A stretch of 64,000 bases of DNA from Mercurialis annua (GCF_937616625.2 NC_065576.1:30864128-30928127); one strand, 5' to 3'; positions 11,690-23,375 are shown, numbered from the stretch's first letter. Notes: generated by a model from the letters alone, not told the origin. Translations and numbers: made by a program.

Positions 11690-11940
11690 TTCTGTTGACT
11701 AAATTCCTCATTAAATCATTAATTAAAGACTCAAATTATAAAATCGACACCAAATCTTATAATCGTTCGGTTAGAGTATGTAGGATTATGAATTTTTAGT
11801 CATAAAAAACACACCGAATTTTACTTTGATGATAGATTTGATACAAAATGAAAGGTCGTTCATATAAATGCCAACTTTTAAAAGTCGTGATTAAAATGAA
11901 ATTACGTGTAAAGGTCGTGATTTTTTATATAATTAACCCT
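11690..11940. mobile_element. Half of a fold-back (MITE-like) element
   Basis: Matches the right half of the element at 26829-27196, including CTCATTAAATCATTAATTAA, the GTATGTAGGATTA segment and the end GATTTTTTATATAATTAACCC. The left inverted half is absent, and the join at 11690 coincides with the truncation of unit D. Confidence 0.65.
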
Positions 11941-12502
11941 GTTAATTATTTGGTTATAAATAATACGTAAGTAATTGAGTTAAAACGATTAAGTGATCGT
12001 TGGACTAAAAAGAACAAAAAAAGACATAAGAAGTAATCGTTTGAAGCAAAAGATGAGGAACTAAGAAAGAACTTTGACCAAAGTATATATAGCACAAGCA
12101 TATGAATTCAAATAATATTTGAATAATCCAGAAACATGAAAATCATCTTCATCTTCATCAAAAGTGCATGTTAACTTAAAAAGCTTAGGGTTCCTTCGTT
12201 TGACAACCGTTTTGGACGATTCTTATTCTGTTGGAATGGGAGAAGGATTATCTATCGTTCAAGGGCTTCAAATCAAGGTAAATCCCAAGTTTTGGTTTCT
12301 GAAAAAAAGGGTTTAAGGGCTGTTTCGTTTTTGATATTTGCGGTTTGATCGTAAGTTCCGTAACCTAGTCGTTTTGGTGATTTTGTGATGTTTGATGAAT
12401 GTTTTGGTATTGGTTTTGAGTTTTGGATGGTTTTCATGTGTTTCATGACCTCAAAGCATGTCGGAATAACTAGGAATGGACGTTCCAGAGTTGTACGCAA
12501 CA

Positions 12503-12551
12503 CAACGGAACTGTGCGGGCGCACAGTGCCTTCTGTGCGACCGCACAACGA
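12503..12551. repeat. Two short palindromes in the plus-oriented LTR
   Basis: CTGTGCGGGCGCACAG and TGTGCGACCGCACA are adjacent perfect palindromes with 2-base centres, about 420 bp downstream of the TATA-like box. They resemble the repeat at 22305-22432. Confidence 0.8.
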
Positions 12552-13223
12552 CCGAAAGTACCGAATGATGCAATTTGACCAAGTTTTGACCCCGGCTATC
12601 CATTTGAACGTAATTGGACTTCAAAAGTGAAGCGAGAACCTTTTGAATTGATAAAAGGACTACTGAGGTAATGAACGAATGTTACATCGATTGATTAAGT
12701 TGTAATTGAATAAGTTTAAGGAATTCTAAGTTGAGTTATAAGACGTTACGTGTTTGAGTTTTTAAGGTAAACAACGAACATATGAACTAGGGTTTCATAT
12801 GTCGAGATTGTATAGAATCATGGTGTTGTGAGAGTTAGCGTTTACAGTAGTATACGCATTCTAACTTTGGTTTGCAACAGAGGGTCCGAGGAGCTACCGG
12901 GCCGACAAGGTTGCATATTCGAGGGATCGATCGATCGACGAGTTGTCTTAGTAACATCATATAGCGGTTACAGTGAGTTTACATATTACTTACGTGTATT
13001 GTTATATAAAGATGTTTATTATATGATATACTATATGAAACACATTGCATACTATTGATTTTATCAAAATGATTATTGTTTGTGATTTGCCTAAAAGTAC
13101 AAAAACCAGTAGAGTGATCTGAGGGAACGGGCCACCTATTGGACTTTAATAGGAATGTGCGATCACCGTTGTCGGGTAAGTCTTAGATAATAAAATAGAC
13201 TAACTCTTTCGTGTTGGACACGA

Positions 13224-13402
13224 GGTTAAACTCGGTGGAATGTGTCTAGTCGGTTGAACTTGGTAGAACTATCTCGGGACACACATTAATCGATCCTTTG
13301 GTTATAAGTAATGGTACTAGTTTAACCCGGTCAAACTATCCCGAGACTGTACCACTTGGTATAGGTTAAACTCGGTCGAACTATCTCGGGACCTTACCAT
13401 AA
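13224..13402. repeat. Imperfect short tandem repeat
   Basis: The motif GTTTAACCCGGTCAAACTAT and close variants, each followed by CTCGGGAC or CCGAGAC, recurs about three times. It lies in the transcribed part of the plus-oriented LTR. Confidence 0.65.
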
Positions 13403-14117
13403 GGATTTAAGAAATCAATATCCCTCGTTTATACTAGGAATATACCTAGTTTAGGTTTGTTTCAGGATTAGGGTTTTAATCGGTTCTAATACTTGTGTAT
13501 GTTTATAATAGTTTTGTCTTTATATGCAATGTTATTTTATATAATACCTTAAGTAATTGTGGACTCACTCAGCATAATCTGACCCTGTTGTTGTTTAAAC
13601 ATTTCAGGTACCTAGAGTCTGACAAGTAGGACTTCCTGATCTATTTCAGGAGTCTTCTTTTTGGCATGTGTAGTGCATGACTTCAGTTAGGAGCTATAGT
13701 AGTTGATAGCTAGTCGTAGCCGTTACAACATGGTGTTACATTTGTGTTTGTTTATCTTGTTGTCTTTGTATATATATTTTGTAGGCTGAAAGACTTAGTA
13801 TTTTTACCATGGTGTTATAGTTGCCCATGTTTGTCTAGTTACGGTACACCAGCTTGTCTATATGATAGCTTTTGTATGTGATTGTGGTGGAGCTAGTACA
13901 TGTGTAGATACGGAAGCCAGAAGCTCACCAATATAGTATCGGTTACTAAGTGACTTGTATATATACGGTACATGCATGTACTAGGTGTGCTGTTTGAGTT
14001 TTGTTAGTATGCATGTTTCGGACGAAAACGTTTTATCGTTTTTAGGCTTGCTACGGGTTTCGGAGCAACCACTCTCAATCCTTCGAGCTAGTCGCGATTC
14101 AAAAATTGGGTCGTGAA

Positions 14118-15477
14118 AGTGTGTTATATGAAAAACCATTCTACAAGCTTAACAACATATGTCGGGCGATCCAAGTTTAACCCGACCCAAATATAAACCA
14201 AGGTGAAAATCAAAGTTAAATCTAGAAACCTTTAAATAAAACCAATAACTATTTGAAAACAAAAAACTCAACAAAGCTTAACAAACCAACAAACTACTAG
14301 CAACAACATGCCAAACAACTTAACCAATACTTGGCAAAATCACCCAACGTAGATACATGTGTTAAACCACCTTAGATGAAATAAATAATGATTCTAAATA
14401 CATAAACTCAGATCCGAAATAATAATAATAATTTAAACCACCAATTTAACCATGGAAAAACATAGCATAACTTGGTCACAACATTATGAATCGATTTCCA
14501 AACAAACTTAAACAATACCAACATGTTTAATCCACTAAAAACAATCTTGTAACATACATAGGCACCTACTAACATACCTCGACATGTAACCCATTCGAAC
14601 AACACATAAATATGCATAACAAGTTCGAGAATCAACCATTAATATACCAAGCAATTGAATAAGCAAAGCATCAATTCTAAAGTACTAAAACAGCCCTAGG
14701 TCATGCATTTCCATCCACTTGAACATTTTAAAAGTAGCAAGTAAAACATGACATGGCATACCATTCAATATAACCCTGAAACCAATTCATGATTCAAAAC
14801 ACCCAATGTAAAATCATGAACAAACAGGCTAATTCCAGCACTCAATATATAATTTCAGATTTTAAACATAGCAAATAAAAAAATACATGCCACAACACCC
14901 AAAGTATAAAATCCACCGCAACAACCTAACAATCTCTTCATAATATACAAGGAAAATGGAATCATATACCGCTTTGAAGCCAAGGAAATCAAATACCCAA
15001 AAATAATAATCAATTATAAGCCTCCAATTAGCTATTGAATATAGATAATACAAACTATGAATCCAATGAATAAACCATGTAAAATATGATAGAATTACTT
15101 ACCAAGGATGAAAATATAATAAGGATGAGTGGGGAATAGAGTTTGATAGAGGTGTCAGCCGTTCTAGGGTTTTAAAAATGATTGGAAATATTTTTAGGTC
15201 GAATAAGGGGTCAGTTTATAGAAAACGACGACCCCATTAGTGTTCTATCACGCCAGTGACATGCCTCTATCACGCCCATGATAGAGGCTCTGCCTCTAAA
15301 TTTTTTGATTTTTTGGGCCTAAGCCAAACGATCTTAAACACACCTGAAACACAATCAAACATCAAAACAAGGTTTATGCATATCAAACCAAGGTTTAAAA
15401 GAGTCAAACCACCAAAGATCAAACATAACACAACAGACAGTTCATCGTAACAAGCCGGGAAAACACGGATTATTATA
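14118..15477 (-). mobile_element. LTR of element A, right part
   Basis: Aligns with the second half of the solo LTR at 23825-26557. Shared landmarks are ATGTCGGGCGA followed by TTTAACCCGACCCAAA (14158), the TTACCAAGGAT segment (15100) and GCCGTTCTAGGGTTTT (15159). With 124-1113 it makes one LTR of about 2.4 kb split by the material at 1114-14117. A TATA-like TTCTATAAACTGACC lies on the minus strand near 15215. The outer end is probably the degenerate GGATTATTATA near 15477. Confidence 0.65.
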
Positions 15478-17452
15478 ACAGGATAATATTGAAAAGTAAA
15501 CAAGTACGGAAAGATAGTAAATAGAAAGCTGGAGATCATGTCAGACGCGCATATGACTCGATCTGGACTAGCATGTGAGTATGTAGCAAATACTCCTAAA
15601 TAAACATCTATTCCAGGGGTTTCTATCACATAGCAGATAAAGGTAGTTTTATTCATTTTGCATGCATAAAGCCTAAACTGGATGTACATGTGAGATTGAT
15701 TTTAATTTGTTCATCTTGAATGCCTATACAGCCACTAATTATATTTTCATAGCAGTTCTAAGATTTTTTAGGTGATTTGCTAGGTTTAGAGCTAAGTTAA
15801 TATGGTTAACTTATTAAGTCTGTCAACGTTGGATATTAATATACATTCAAAGCAATAAACAATATAAGCATGCCCATATACAGTTAATATACTTTCAATG
15901 TCAAAGATACTATTAACCTTGAAAAGCCGGAGCATCTGGACTCGTTTGTCGTCTGCCTGCCTGTGCAGTCGGAATCTATCTGGATTTGGTCAAAACACAA
16001 AAGTTCTTTGTCTAGTTGATATGAGTCCACTAGTTTATACTATGGCCGATTTCCAGGTCAAATGAACTCGGAATCGCGTCTAGAAGTTGCTGGTCTTGGA
16101 CGGGCTTGGGCTTTAGGAATCGTATGATGTGGCAGCCCACAAATCTAATGTGGCAGGCCGATGGTGATTTGGATAGGTCCATTACATTACAGATATAAAT
16201 TTATACAACTAATAAAAATCTATGGGCTCAAACGGGGCCCAATTTTTCAGCTCAACCGAGCTCGGAAACATAAAAATGCAATATGGACCGAATCAAGAAG
16301 ATCTAGGAGGGTTTGGAGCTGAAGAACCATGGCGCCACCTTGAGTGTATCCGGCACAACTTTGAGTGGTATCTGCACTACTTTGTTGTGGCGGTGCCGGC
16401 GCCAAAAGCTGGTATGTGGCAGTTTGTCTGTTTGGCAAAACAACATGTAGAAACAACCAAATATCAGTCAGAAACACACAAAAACATTATGGAAATTTGG
16501 GAATTGAAATATGTTGATTAAAACTTGTAAAAACATCCTAAAAATATGTTTCTAGATCAATTCATGGCAATCATGGCAAAATCAATGAATATGACAATTT
16601 ATGGCAAAAAATACTGAAAATAAACTAAGCATGCATCCTAGTTTCATGAAATTAAGAAGTTTTGATTTATACACAATAAAAGATGATAAAAGAACGATTT
16701 GGGTCCTCAGAAGTATAGTTCTGATTCCTTGGCTCGTTTTCTGGCAATGCGGACAAAGATTCCAGTTTAGAATTCATAGGCAGCAGTTCGTTCTTGATTG
16801 AATCGAAGCGTAGAAGCTTGTTTGATTGATTGGTGTGTGTGTGGTGGTGGTGGTAGGTTCGGCCAAACTTAGTATTTTTTAGGGTTTTTATTCTCTTCCG
16901 TTGTACTGTATTAATTCTCTAGTCCGGTCTCTCCCCTTGGTTAGTGAGTTACTGTTGTTTAAATAGGATTAGGTTAACCCTAGGGTTTACTAGATATACA
17001 TATTAAATCAAGATTGTACAAATGAGTATTTAGGTAAGCTTATAAGTCTAAGTTAGATAATTAACAACTTAGATTCATATTAAATTAGGTATGTTATGAA
17101 AAAGGTGGCTAAAGCGCTATTTTGGTCCCTAGAAATATCAACAAGGGCTTTTGGGGCCATAAGGGTTTTGGTATGGTCAATTTCGTCTGTCAAATTTGCA
17201 AATTGGCATATAAACTTCTAAAGCATTCCAATTAGTCCAATTTCTTAAACTTTTATTGTGACCCCTTTGGATTTTTATGGGCCATTTGTGGCTAATTATG
17301 CTTCAATCCCTCAAATTCATCATTGTACACTAGCTCGTCACCCGAATGAGTTCAAACATGCGGACCGCTAGCTCGTCACCCGGATGAGTTTCTCTAGAAA
17401 TCATCATTGGACGTTTCAGTTCCTTATCATTTTTAACTGCCCAAAAAATAGG
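15478..17452 (-). mobile_element. LTR fragment of family G
   Basis: Matches 32480-34265 of the solo LTR at 32200-34271. Shared landmarks are GCGCATATGACTCGATCTGG (15548), the CATAAAGCCTAAA stretch (15665), AAATCATCATTGG (17398) and the end AAAATAGGTG. It lacks the outer 280 bp on the left and the final TCTACA on the right. On the minus strand a TATA-like CCTATTTAAACAAC near 16960 is followed by an AAACCCTAAAAA leader-like stretch, which supports minus orientation. ORFs inside it have no recognisable product. Confidence 0.7.
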
Positions 17453-17620
17453 TGAAGAGGTCATGGATTTGGAGGCTATGGACTTCGAGGGAGATGCGGT
17501 CGTGGAGATTATGATTCTTCTTCTAGTCATGCGCAGGCTGGGTGCGATGATGATGACATTCTCTCTGAGACCGAGGGTGGCAACACTAAGCCGTTGTCAC
17601 ACGAATGGGACTCTGATGGG
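17453..17620 (+). other. Possible tail of a glycine- and aspartate-rich ORF
   Basis: One + frame reads a Gly-rich stretch (GHGFGGYGLRGRCGRGDYD) and then an acidic tail ending in SHEWDSDG and a stop at about 17620. It has no upstream partner because the LTR fragment abuts at 17452. I do not recognise it. It may be the 3' end of a retroelement ORF or chance coding potential. Confidence 0.25.
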
Positions 17621-17939
17621 TAGATTATACCCTTTTATACTGTATTTGTTTAACATTCTAGTTGTTGTACTGCCCTAACCGTGATCTTTTGTTTGTGTAT
17701 TTTGAATACGTGCTTGAGTTTCTATTCTGTGAGGAATAGCCATCCTCTTTGTGCTTTGTAATTGGGAGCCCGTAGTCCTGTAAGTGTTTGAGTTGTGGGA
17801 GGCCTTAGTCTCGTAACTAATGTCCCCTACTATTTGGTAGTAAAGGCTTATTGAAGTTCATGGGAGGGCCCTGATGGCCCCTGCTATCCAGATTTCCGTT
17901 CAGGATAGTAGAGGCATTGCGCTTGGTCCGGGTATTTTT
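17621..17939. other. No gene recognised
   Basis: A T/G-rich stretch leading into the tandem repeat. It includes loosely repeated AGCCCGTAGTCC-like and GGCCTTAGTC-like phrases that look like degraded forms of the downstream repeat. Confidence 0.4.
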
Positions 17940-18250
17940 GGAGTAAGAGAACGGAAGCCCGTCTTAATTTTGAAAGAAGGCCCAACGCTTGTCTTGAATA
18001 CTTCGGGAGAAAAAAGCTGGAAGCCCGTCTTGTTTCTAGAGGAAGGACCGACACCTTTTCTAAATTCCTCTAGAGTAGGAGGCCGAAAGTCCATCTTGTT
18101 TTTGGAGGAACGCCCGGCACCTTTTCTAAAGTAAGAGGCCGGAAGCCCGTCTTGTGTCTAGAGGAAGGTCCGACGCCTTTTCTGAATGCTTATGGAGTAG
18201 GAGGCCGTAAGTCCGTCTTGATTCTGGAAGAAGGCCCGACGCCTTTTTGG
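17940..18250. repeat. 66-bp tandem repeat, about 5 units
   Basis: Units centred on GGAAGCCCGTCTTG...GAGGAAGGNCCGACGCCTTTTCT start at about 17953, 18019, 18084, 18141 and 18207. The spacing is 66, 65, 57 and 66 bp. Because 66 is a multiple of three, one + frame stays partly open with a repeating 22-residue pattern, but this is not evidence of a real protein. Confidence 0.8.
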
Positions 18251-19439
18251 GGGATCTTGATGCCCCTTGTCATCTGGGATGAGGAATTTAATGCCCTCTG
18301 TATTGCCTGGGTTTCTGTCTCAGGATATTGATGGCATGACGCCTAGTCAGGGTAATCCTGGCATTAGAGGCTCGACGTCTATTGTTTTTGAGATATAAGG
18401 GCTTGTAGCCCGTGGTTCTTGATATGTAACCTGATTGTGGAGGCTTATGAGCTTGTTCGGGCGTCCAAATTTGCGAAAATTGGCCTCATTTTTCATTTTT
18501 TGTTCTTGTCCATTCTAGACTATGTATTGCCCCCTCATTAAAGCATTCATTTTTCTGGTAGGGGACTGGATGGTTCAATGAAGAGTCTTGCTCTTGCTGC
18601 GTTCATTCTCAATTTTGTGATCTGGCCTTGAACGGACCACTGTCTAGTTTTTATGACAGTTTATGCACATTAAACTATAAACAGCGCTACTAGAAGAAGA
18701 TGCATAAGAAAATTTTGAATTTCAAAGTTTAAATAAAAAAATTTATTCCATTGTCTCAAAAGTTATGCTTTTTAGATTTATGGTCATTCGTGTGTCCTTT
18801 CTAAGAATATGTGCTGGTCAATAATCCTGATATGCACATATGATAAAAGATCCATTCGACTTATTCATTCAATAGTTGGTATATTTGGGATACATTCTGT
18901 TTCAAGTGGTCGTACCCCTGTTATCAATTAGTCTATTTAAGCTCACTACTTAGACCATCCCGCTCCAAGATAGGGTGTTGGGAGGCTATTGGCGGTGGAG
19001 TTTTTGGTGTTGTCCTATCCTGACTAGACGGTCCGTTTTGACTTATGCCTCCCCTTCGTAAAAAATTTATGGCCAAATCTTTTTGGCTAATAGGCCAAAA
19101 CCTACTAGCAGGCCGCTGTCATTTTTGAGACAGTTTGATCAACTCACATTTTATCACGGGTAGGGCCCATTGATACAGAATTATCTCTGATTAGACTAAT
19201 TATTGAATGGATTAACCGAATGGCTCAATTTTATCATGCATGTATATAAAATCGATTGAAAATAACATGTCCATTAGGAAAGACATTCGCATAAATGAGC
19301 AAACTTGGAGTTCATCATTGACTTTGGAGATCAAATCAAATCAAATAAACGAATCGTTCAAAAATATCTGAATGCGAAAATAAAAACTACAACTAAACTA
19401 AACTATTACAGCAAGATAGTTTAGGAGATAGATCTACAA
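18251..19439. other. No gene recognised
   Basis: No convincing ORF on either strand. By position this is probably the 3' non-coding part of the element that carries the DUF7745-like gene to its right. I see no terminal repeats. Confidence 0.4.
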
Positions 19440-20660
19440 GTGCCCCCAACATGGGAAGGTCACTACTTTAGTCTTACTGGTGGCATCATGGATGCTGAGG
19501 TTGACAAGGGATGCCAAGCATGCAGAAATCTGAGCTCGCTTGCCTCCTATATTCGAGCCTTTCTACCTCGTCTTGGGCTTCCCTGACTTTTCTGGTTCTC
19601 TTTTTCTTCAGTAGAGTTGACATATTATTTTCATTCAGGTTGACCCAAACTTTGTAGTGTTCACTGACAATGCCATTCGTGTTCGTGTATAGAATTCGTT
19701 CCATTCATCTTCTTGGCCAACAGACCATGAGTTTATCCAAGAAGAGTCCACAAAGGGGTATACCCGAGAAAAGGGAGGGGAACTCCACGATTTCTTACTT
19801 CATCCCGTATTGTCGGCGTAGTTGGGCTGGTTCGTAAACATGAGGTGGTGCTTGATTCATGTAGGGGAATGCATCCAACGTAGACCTCGTTGGTGACATG
19901 GCTGATCTTCCACCAGGTACATTTATAGTGGATGACCATTTTAGTGACTGCTTCGAACATGGATTTCCAGTCTGGCTTTACTGTGATCATGCGGTGACTC
20001 ATCAGGTTCTTCGGTGAGTATAATAATGGATTTCTTGGTGGTCAATCATCTGTAGCTTCTCTTGTAGCTAGATCTGTAATATGAGAGGGCTCCCTGTAAG
20101 ACGTCCCATAAAAGTTGTCAAGACCGACCAAAATCTCTCCAAGAATCACGGGAAAGGGATTTCCTCCTTCTTCAACTTGCTTCATGATCCCTGAGATCTT
20201 GACATCAGTATGTCCGTTAGTTGAGCATAACAGGAATTGTGCATAGAGGCATAGGCCGGTTGCTCTTGCCCAGCTGTTGCTTGTCCTTCCCATGTTTTAG
20301 ACTCTGGTGATGGTATTCAGAAGATGGAGGTAGTTCCCTTCTCTTGACCCGTCCATGTTGTCAGGTGAAAGATTGCACCAGGGTACTAGTCTTTGTATCG
20401 ATGGGAAATCCACTGTGGGTAGTGCAATAGATTATGTTGCATTGTGTCCTTCCCTATGATTGCTTCGAATTCTTCCAGGAGCAGGCATATTTTGATGTTG
20501 TTGAATCTGACGACATGGGCTTTTGGGTCCCAAAAGTTGGCGGCTTCATGCAGGAATTCCAGGTTTGCACGAAAGTGGAAGATGGATCTGATGGTGCTAA
20601 ATCAAAACTTGCTCAACTTTGCCCATTAGATATTAGATAAGCTCTTTAGGTATGGCAGGA
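19440..20660 (-). pseudogene. Degenerate DUF7745-like retroelement-associated gene
   Basis: On the minus strand, pieces in different frames line up in the order expected for plant DUF7745 proteins. First comes an N-terminal segment with LEFLHEAANFWDPKAHVVRF and LLLEEFEAIIG (about 20430-20600). Next is a core with LCLYAQFLLCSTNGHTDV and GGNPFPVILGEILVGLDNFY (20042-20293), then KPDWKSMFEAV...YKCTWWKI (about 19890-20000) and a PAQLRRQYGMK-like piece (about 19790). A charged coiled-coil-like end with REAQDEVERLEYRR follows (19486-19704). Several frameshifts and stops separate the pieces. The function of this family is unknown; it is commonly met in repeat-rich plant DNA. The assignment rests on motif pattern recognition only. 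Confidence 0.55.
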
Positions 20661-22099
20661 TGTGTCATCGAATCTCCTCCATTTCTATATTCCCATTTTT
20701 CACTTTCGTTTGGCGTTGGCTCTCACTAAGGACACTGGTGAGCCATTTCTGGTCATTGGCGGGCCGGTTTATGACTTCAGTCCTGATCTGGATATGTTCC
20801 TCTTGATACCCTCGTGTATCTTCAGCTTGCTTTCCCTTTACCGCGGTGAAGTTACCATTAGAGGTGATATTCGCTTTTCTGGTGGCGAATGTGAGCTCAC
20901 TACTTTGGCTGGTTGCCAGTCTATCCTGAGAATTCATGCGTCCCATAAACTATTACTTCATCTCGTCTGTCTATCTCTTGACTAACCATATGACTTCCTT
21001 CCTAAGCTCATCCAGATCGGCTTGTAGGCGCTTTTTCACTTGATTTTTCCATCTTAGCTTACTCTGCTTGTATTATGATGGAACTAGTCTGTTTGGTGGA
21101 TCCTCCTGATTGTCTGTGTTAGAGAGCAGTCAGACGAGCTTCCTCAGCGGCTGCATCCATAAGGGGTTAGTACATGGTGTTTTGAATTAAGGATGCATGA
21201 GATGCGTGATATGCAGATGCATGATATGCATGGGTTAGTATTAACACGTAGCACATAGCATTTAGCACGTACAACAGTTTGATATCACGGAGACCAATTG
21301 TTCCTTCCAACCTTATTTCTCCCACACATGTGTTCAAGGCGAGGTTTCATTCCTTGGTGTTTTGGTTTGGACCCTCGCATCGCAATGCAAAAGTCGACGT
21401 ATACCTGCAAGCTCGGTTTAGCAGTTCTAAACAGACAAGCGACAATAGTCAAAGTATGAATTCGTTTCTTCTATTCTGGAGGTGTGCAAACATAGGGTGG
21501 ACCTGACGACCCGTTTTTGAAATTTTGAGTGATTTACCTTGTAGTTGGTCAAGTGCATGGAAAGACATTTGACTGGACTGGTATTGGAGTTTGTAATTAA
21601 GTGAAGGGGTTTCACTTGATCGAGTTTTATATTTTAGGTCTGGCCTAACTAAATGTTTTGAAAACCTGGTTTTGAAAACTGGAAAATTTGTTAGGTCGGA
21701 CCTAAGACTGAGATTGAAATGGTAGTTTTGAAAATTGGACTTGAAAACCTTACATCTACACTTTGCCTCAAATACACACATTATTTTGGGTATTCTCCTA
21801 AAGGGTAGTGTCTAAGCTGGAATTGTAGGGCTGAGTCGAGGATTTTGGTAATAACCAGCTTAAGGCTCCCACAAACTGATATACCTTTGATAGGTCTCCT
21901 CAATCACGAGTACAAGCGACTGAGGTATTGGGCTATGAGTGATGCTACTTCGCATAAGACGTTCTTTGGAAGTTGGAATGCAACGCAAAGACGTGAGAGC
22001 GCCTTTGAGCATCGGGGTTGATAAGGGTTTTTTCTAGAGAGAACCATCTAATGCAATGCAGTAGTTAAATATATCTGGTAAGTAAAGGTAGAGGTCGAT
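20661..22099. other. No gene recognised
   Basis: Contains several 60-110-codon ORFs on both strands without recognisable domains. A stretch near 21610-21760 has loosely repeated GGTTTTGAAAACTGG-like phrases. By position this is probably the 5' part of the element carrying the DUF7745-like gene, or flanking LTR material. Confidence 0.35.
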
Positions 22100-22304
22100 A
22101 AGACGCAAGCTGTATAGATTAATTAAAACGTCGTATCGTTTAATAATCCAAATACCTTTTACTTTTATATTCGTTATAATCTTCCAAACGTCCTAAATCA
22201 CATGTTTATAGTTCGTTTAAATTATTTCCTAATAAATTAGGACGTATCGGATCGAACTGAATCCCTTAGGGCGAAAGCCAAAAATATTCCCCGGGTTGAC
22301 CCAA

Positions 22305-22432
22305 TGTACGTCCGCACAGCGGACTTGCTATGCGACCGCACAGTTTACTATGCGTCCTCATAGCTTACCAGTTGTATGTCCGCACAGTACATTATGCGTG
22401 GGGATAGTATGTTGTGCGTGTGCACAGCCCCA
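22305..22432. repeat. Palindromic GC-rich repeat in LTR F
   Basis: Recurrent CCGCACAG, ATGCGACCGCACAG and TGTGCGTGTGCACAG phrases form about six imperfect units roughly 20 bp apart. The array lies some 350-480 bp downstream of the LTR TATA-like box. The motif resembles that at 12503-12551. Confidence 0.75.
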
Positions 22433-23056
22433 GAATCTCTATTTCAGGTCTCTGCGACCTAGTCCCGATCTCAAATTTCACTCAAAACAACTAAACATCC
22501 AATCCAATTCAATTCCGCAATTTAAATGTTAAATCAATACGAATTGGATCGATTAAATACGATTAATGTTACATATCCAATTATAAACAAAATAATATAA
22601 TCGAATCCAAATTAACGATAATTACCCCGTGTACTAGCGGATTATTGAAGAAATTTGAATTAGAATCGAGAAATTGAAAAAACAAAGTCAAAGAGACAAA
22701 ACCCTCTACGCCGCCCTCTGTTTGCATGAAGCAAAGTAAAGAAATGAAGCTGCTGGGTTTTTCTTAGTTCATATCATTTTATATAGATAACGGTTAAAGT
22801 GCAATTTGTTCTTGGCTAAATTCTCCGCTTTAACTCAAATTCTTGATTATCCTCCGCACTTAATTACGGAAACCAATTCCTAATTTCATGAAACTTTACC
22901 AAAAAATCCATAAAAGTATAATTTTTATTTGCACGGGACTTATGTTTTATTTTATGTAAATCTTTAAAGATTATCTTAGGTCTCGTTCAGTCCCACCTAA
23001 TTATTTAAACTATGGCCAAATTTCATGATATTTTGATGATAACTTTTTTAAAAAAA

Positions 23057-23375
23057 GGGTTAATTACATATAAAATCACCAGCTTTACACGAAACTGCAA
23101 AAATAACACGACCTTTAAAACGTGGCAATTCAGGGCACCACCTTTCATTTCTTTTCAAAAATAACACAGGCACATTTTTAGTGGCGATTTTGCTGACGTG
23201 GCATGACACGTGGCACTCCCATCGGGTGTCCAAGTCAGCAATATTTTAACTAAAAACGTGCCCATGTTGTTTTTGAAAAGAAATGAAAGGTGATGCCCTG
23301 AATTGACACGTTTTAAAGGTCGTGTTATTTTTGAAAATTTGTGTAAAGGTGGTGATTTTATATGTAATTAACCCT
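23057..23375. mobile_element. Fold-back (MITE-like) element, 319 bp
   Basis: Long inverted repeats: the left end starts GGGTTAATTACATATAAAAT and the right end is its near-exact reverse complement. The arms extend for over 100 bp (ACACGACCTTTAAAACGTGG against the complement of 23310). It has no ORF. The flanks are A-rich, so the target duplication cannot be read. It shares the terminal GGGTTAATT with 26829-27196. Confidence 0.8.

Larger units (their letters stand above)
1114..11690 (-). mobile_element. Chromodomain Ty3/gypsy (Tekay-type) cluster B/D: LTR-internal-LTR-partial internal
   Basis: On the minus strand the order is: truncated internal region D (11690-10756), LTR (10755-8386), complete internal region B (8385-3324) and LTR (3323-1114). 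The middle LTR therefore serves two units. This is the layout left by unequal LTR-LTR recombination or by insertion of one copy beside another, followed by truncation of the right unit. Bases next to the outer ends (TACAT at 1109-1113, TTCAA at 10756-10760) do not match, as expected if the right end is not a natural element end. Long LTRs (2.2-2.4 kb), an iMet-type primer site and a C-terminal chromodomain fit the Tekay/Del lineage. Confidence 0.85.
11941..14117 (+). mobile_element. Plus-oriented gypsy LTR remnant
   Basis: The right end reads GTTTCGGAGCAACCACTCTC...GGGTCGTGA, the reverse complement of the LTR start shared by element B, so this LTR points the other way. A plausible TATA box (AGTATATATAGCAC, about 12083-12096) and the later ACTCACTCAGCATAATCTGA segment (13563) fit a plus-oriented U3-R-U5. 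The 5' terminus was not found; the fold-back half at 11690-11940 may sit in or next to its U3. No internal region follows. Confidence 0.6.

Noticed and set aside
15256..15689. ORFs on both strands around 15.3-15.7 kb
   Set aside because: They straddle the junction of LTR A and LTR fragment G, so they cannot be an ancient gene.
17874..18134. 86-codon + ORF with internal repeats
   Set aside because: It follows from tandem repeats with a unit divisible by three. It has no start context and no known domain.
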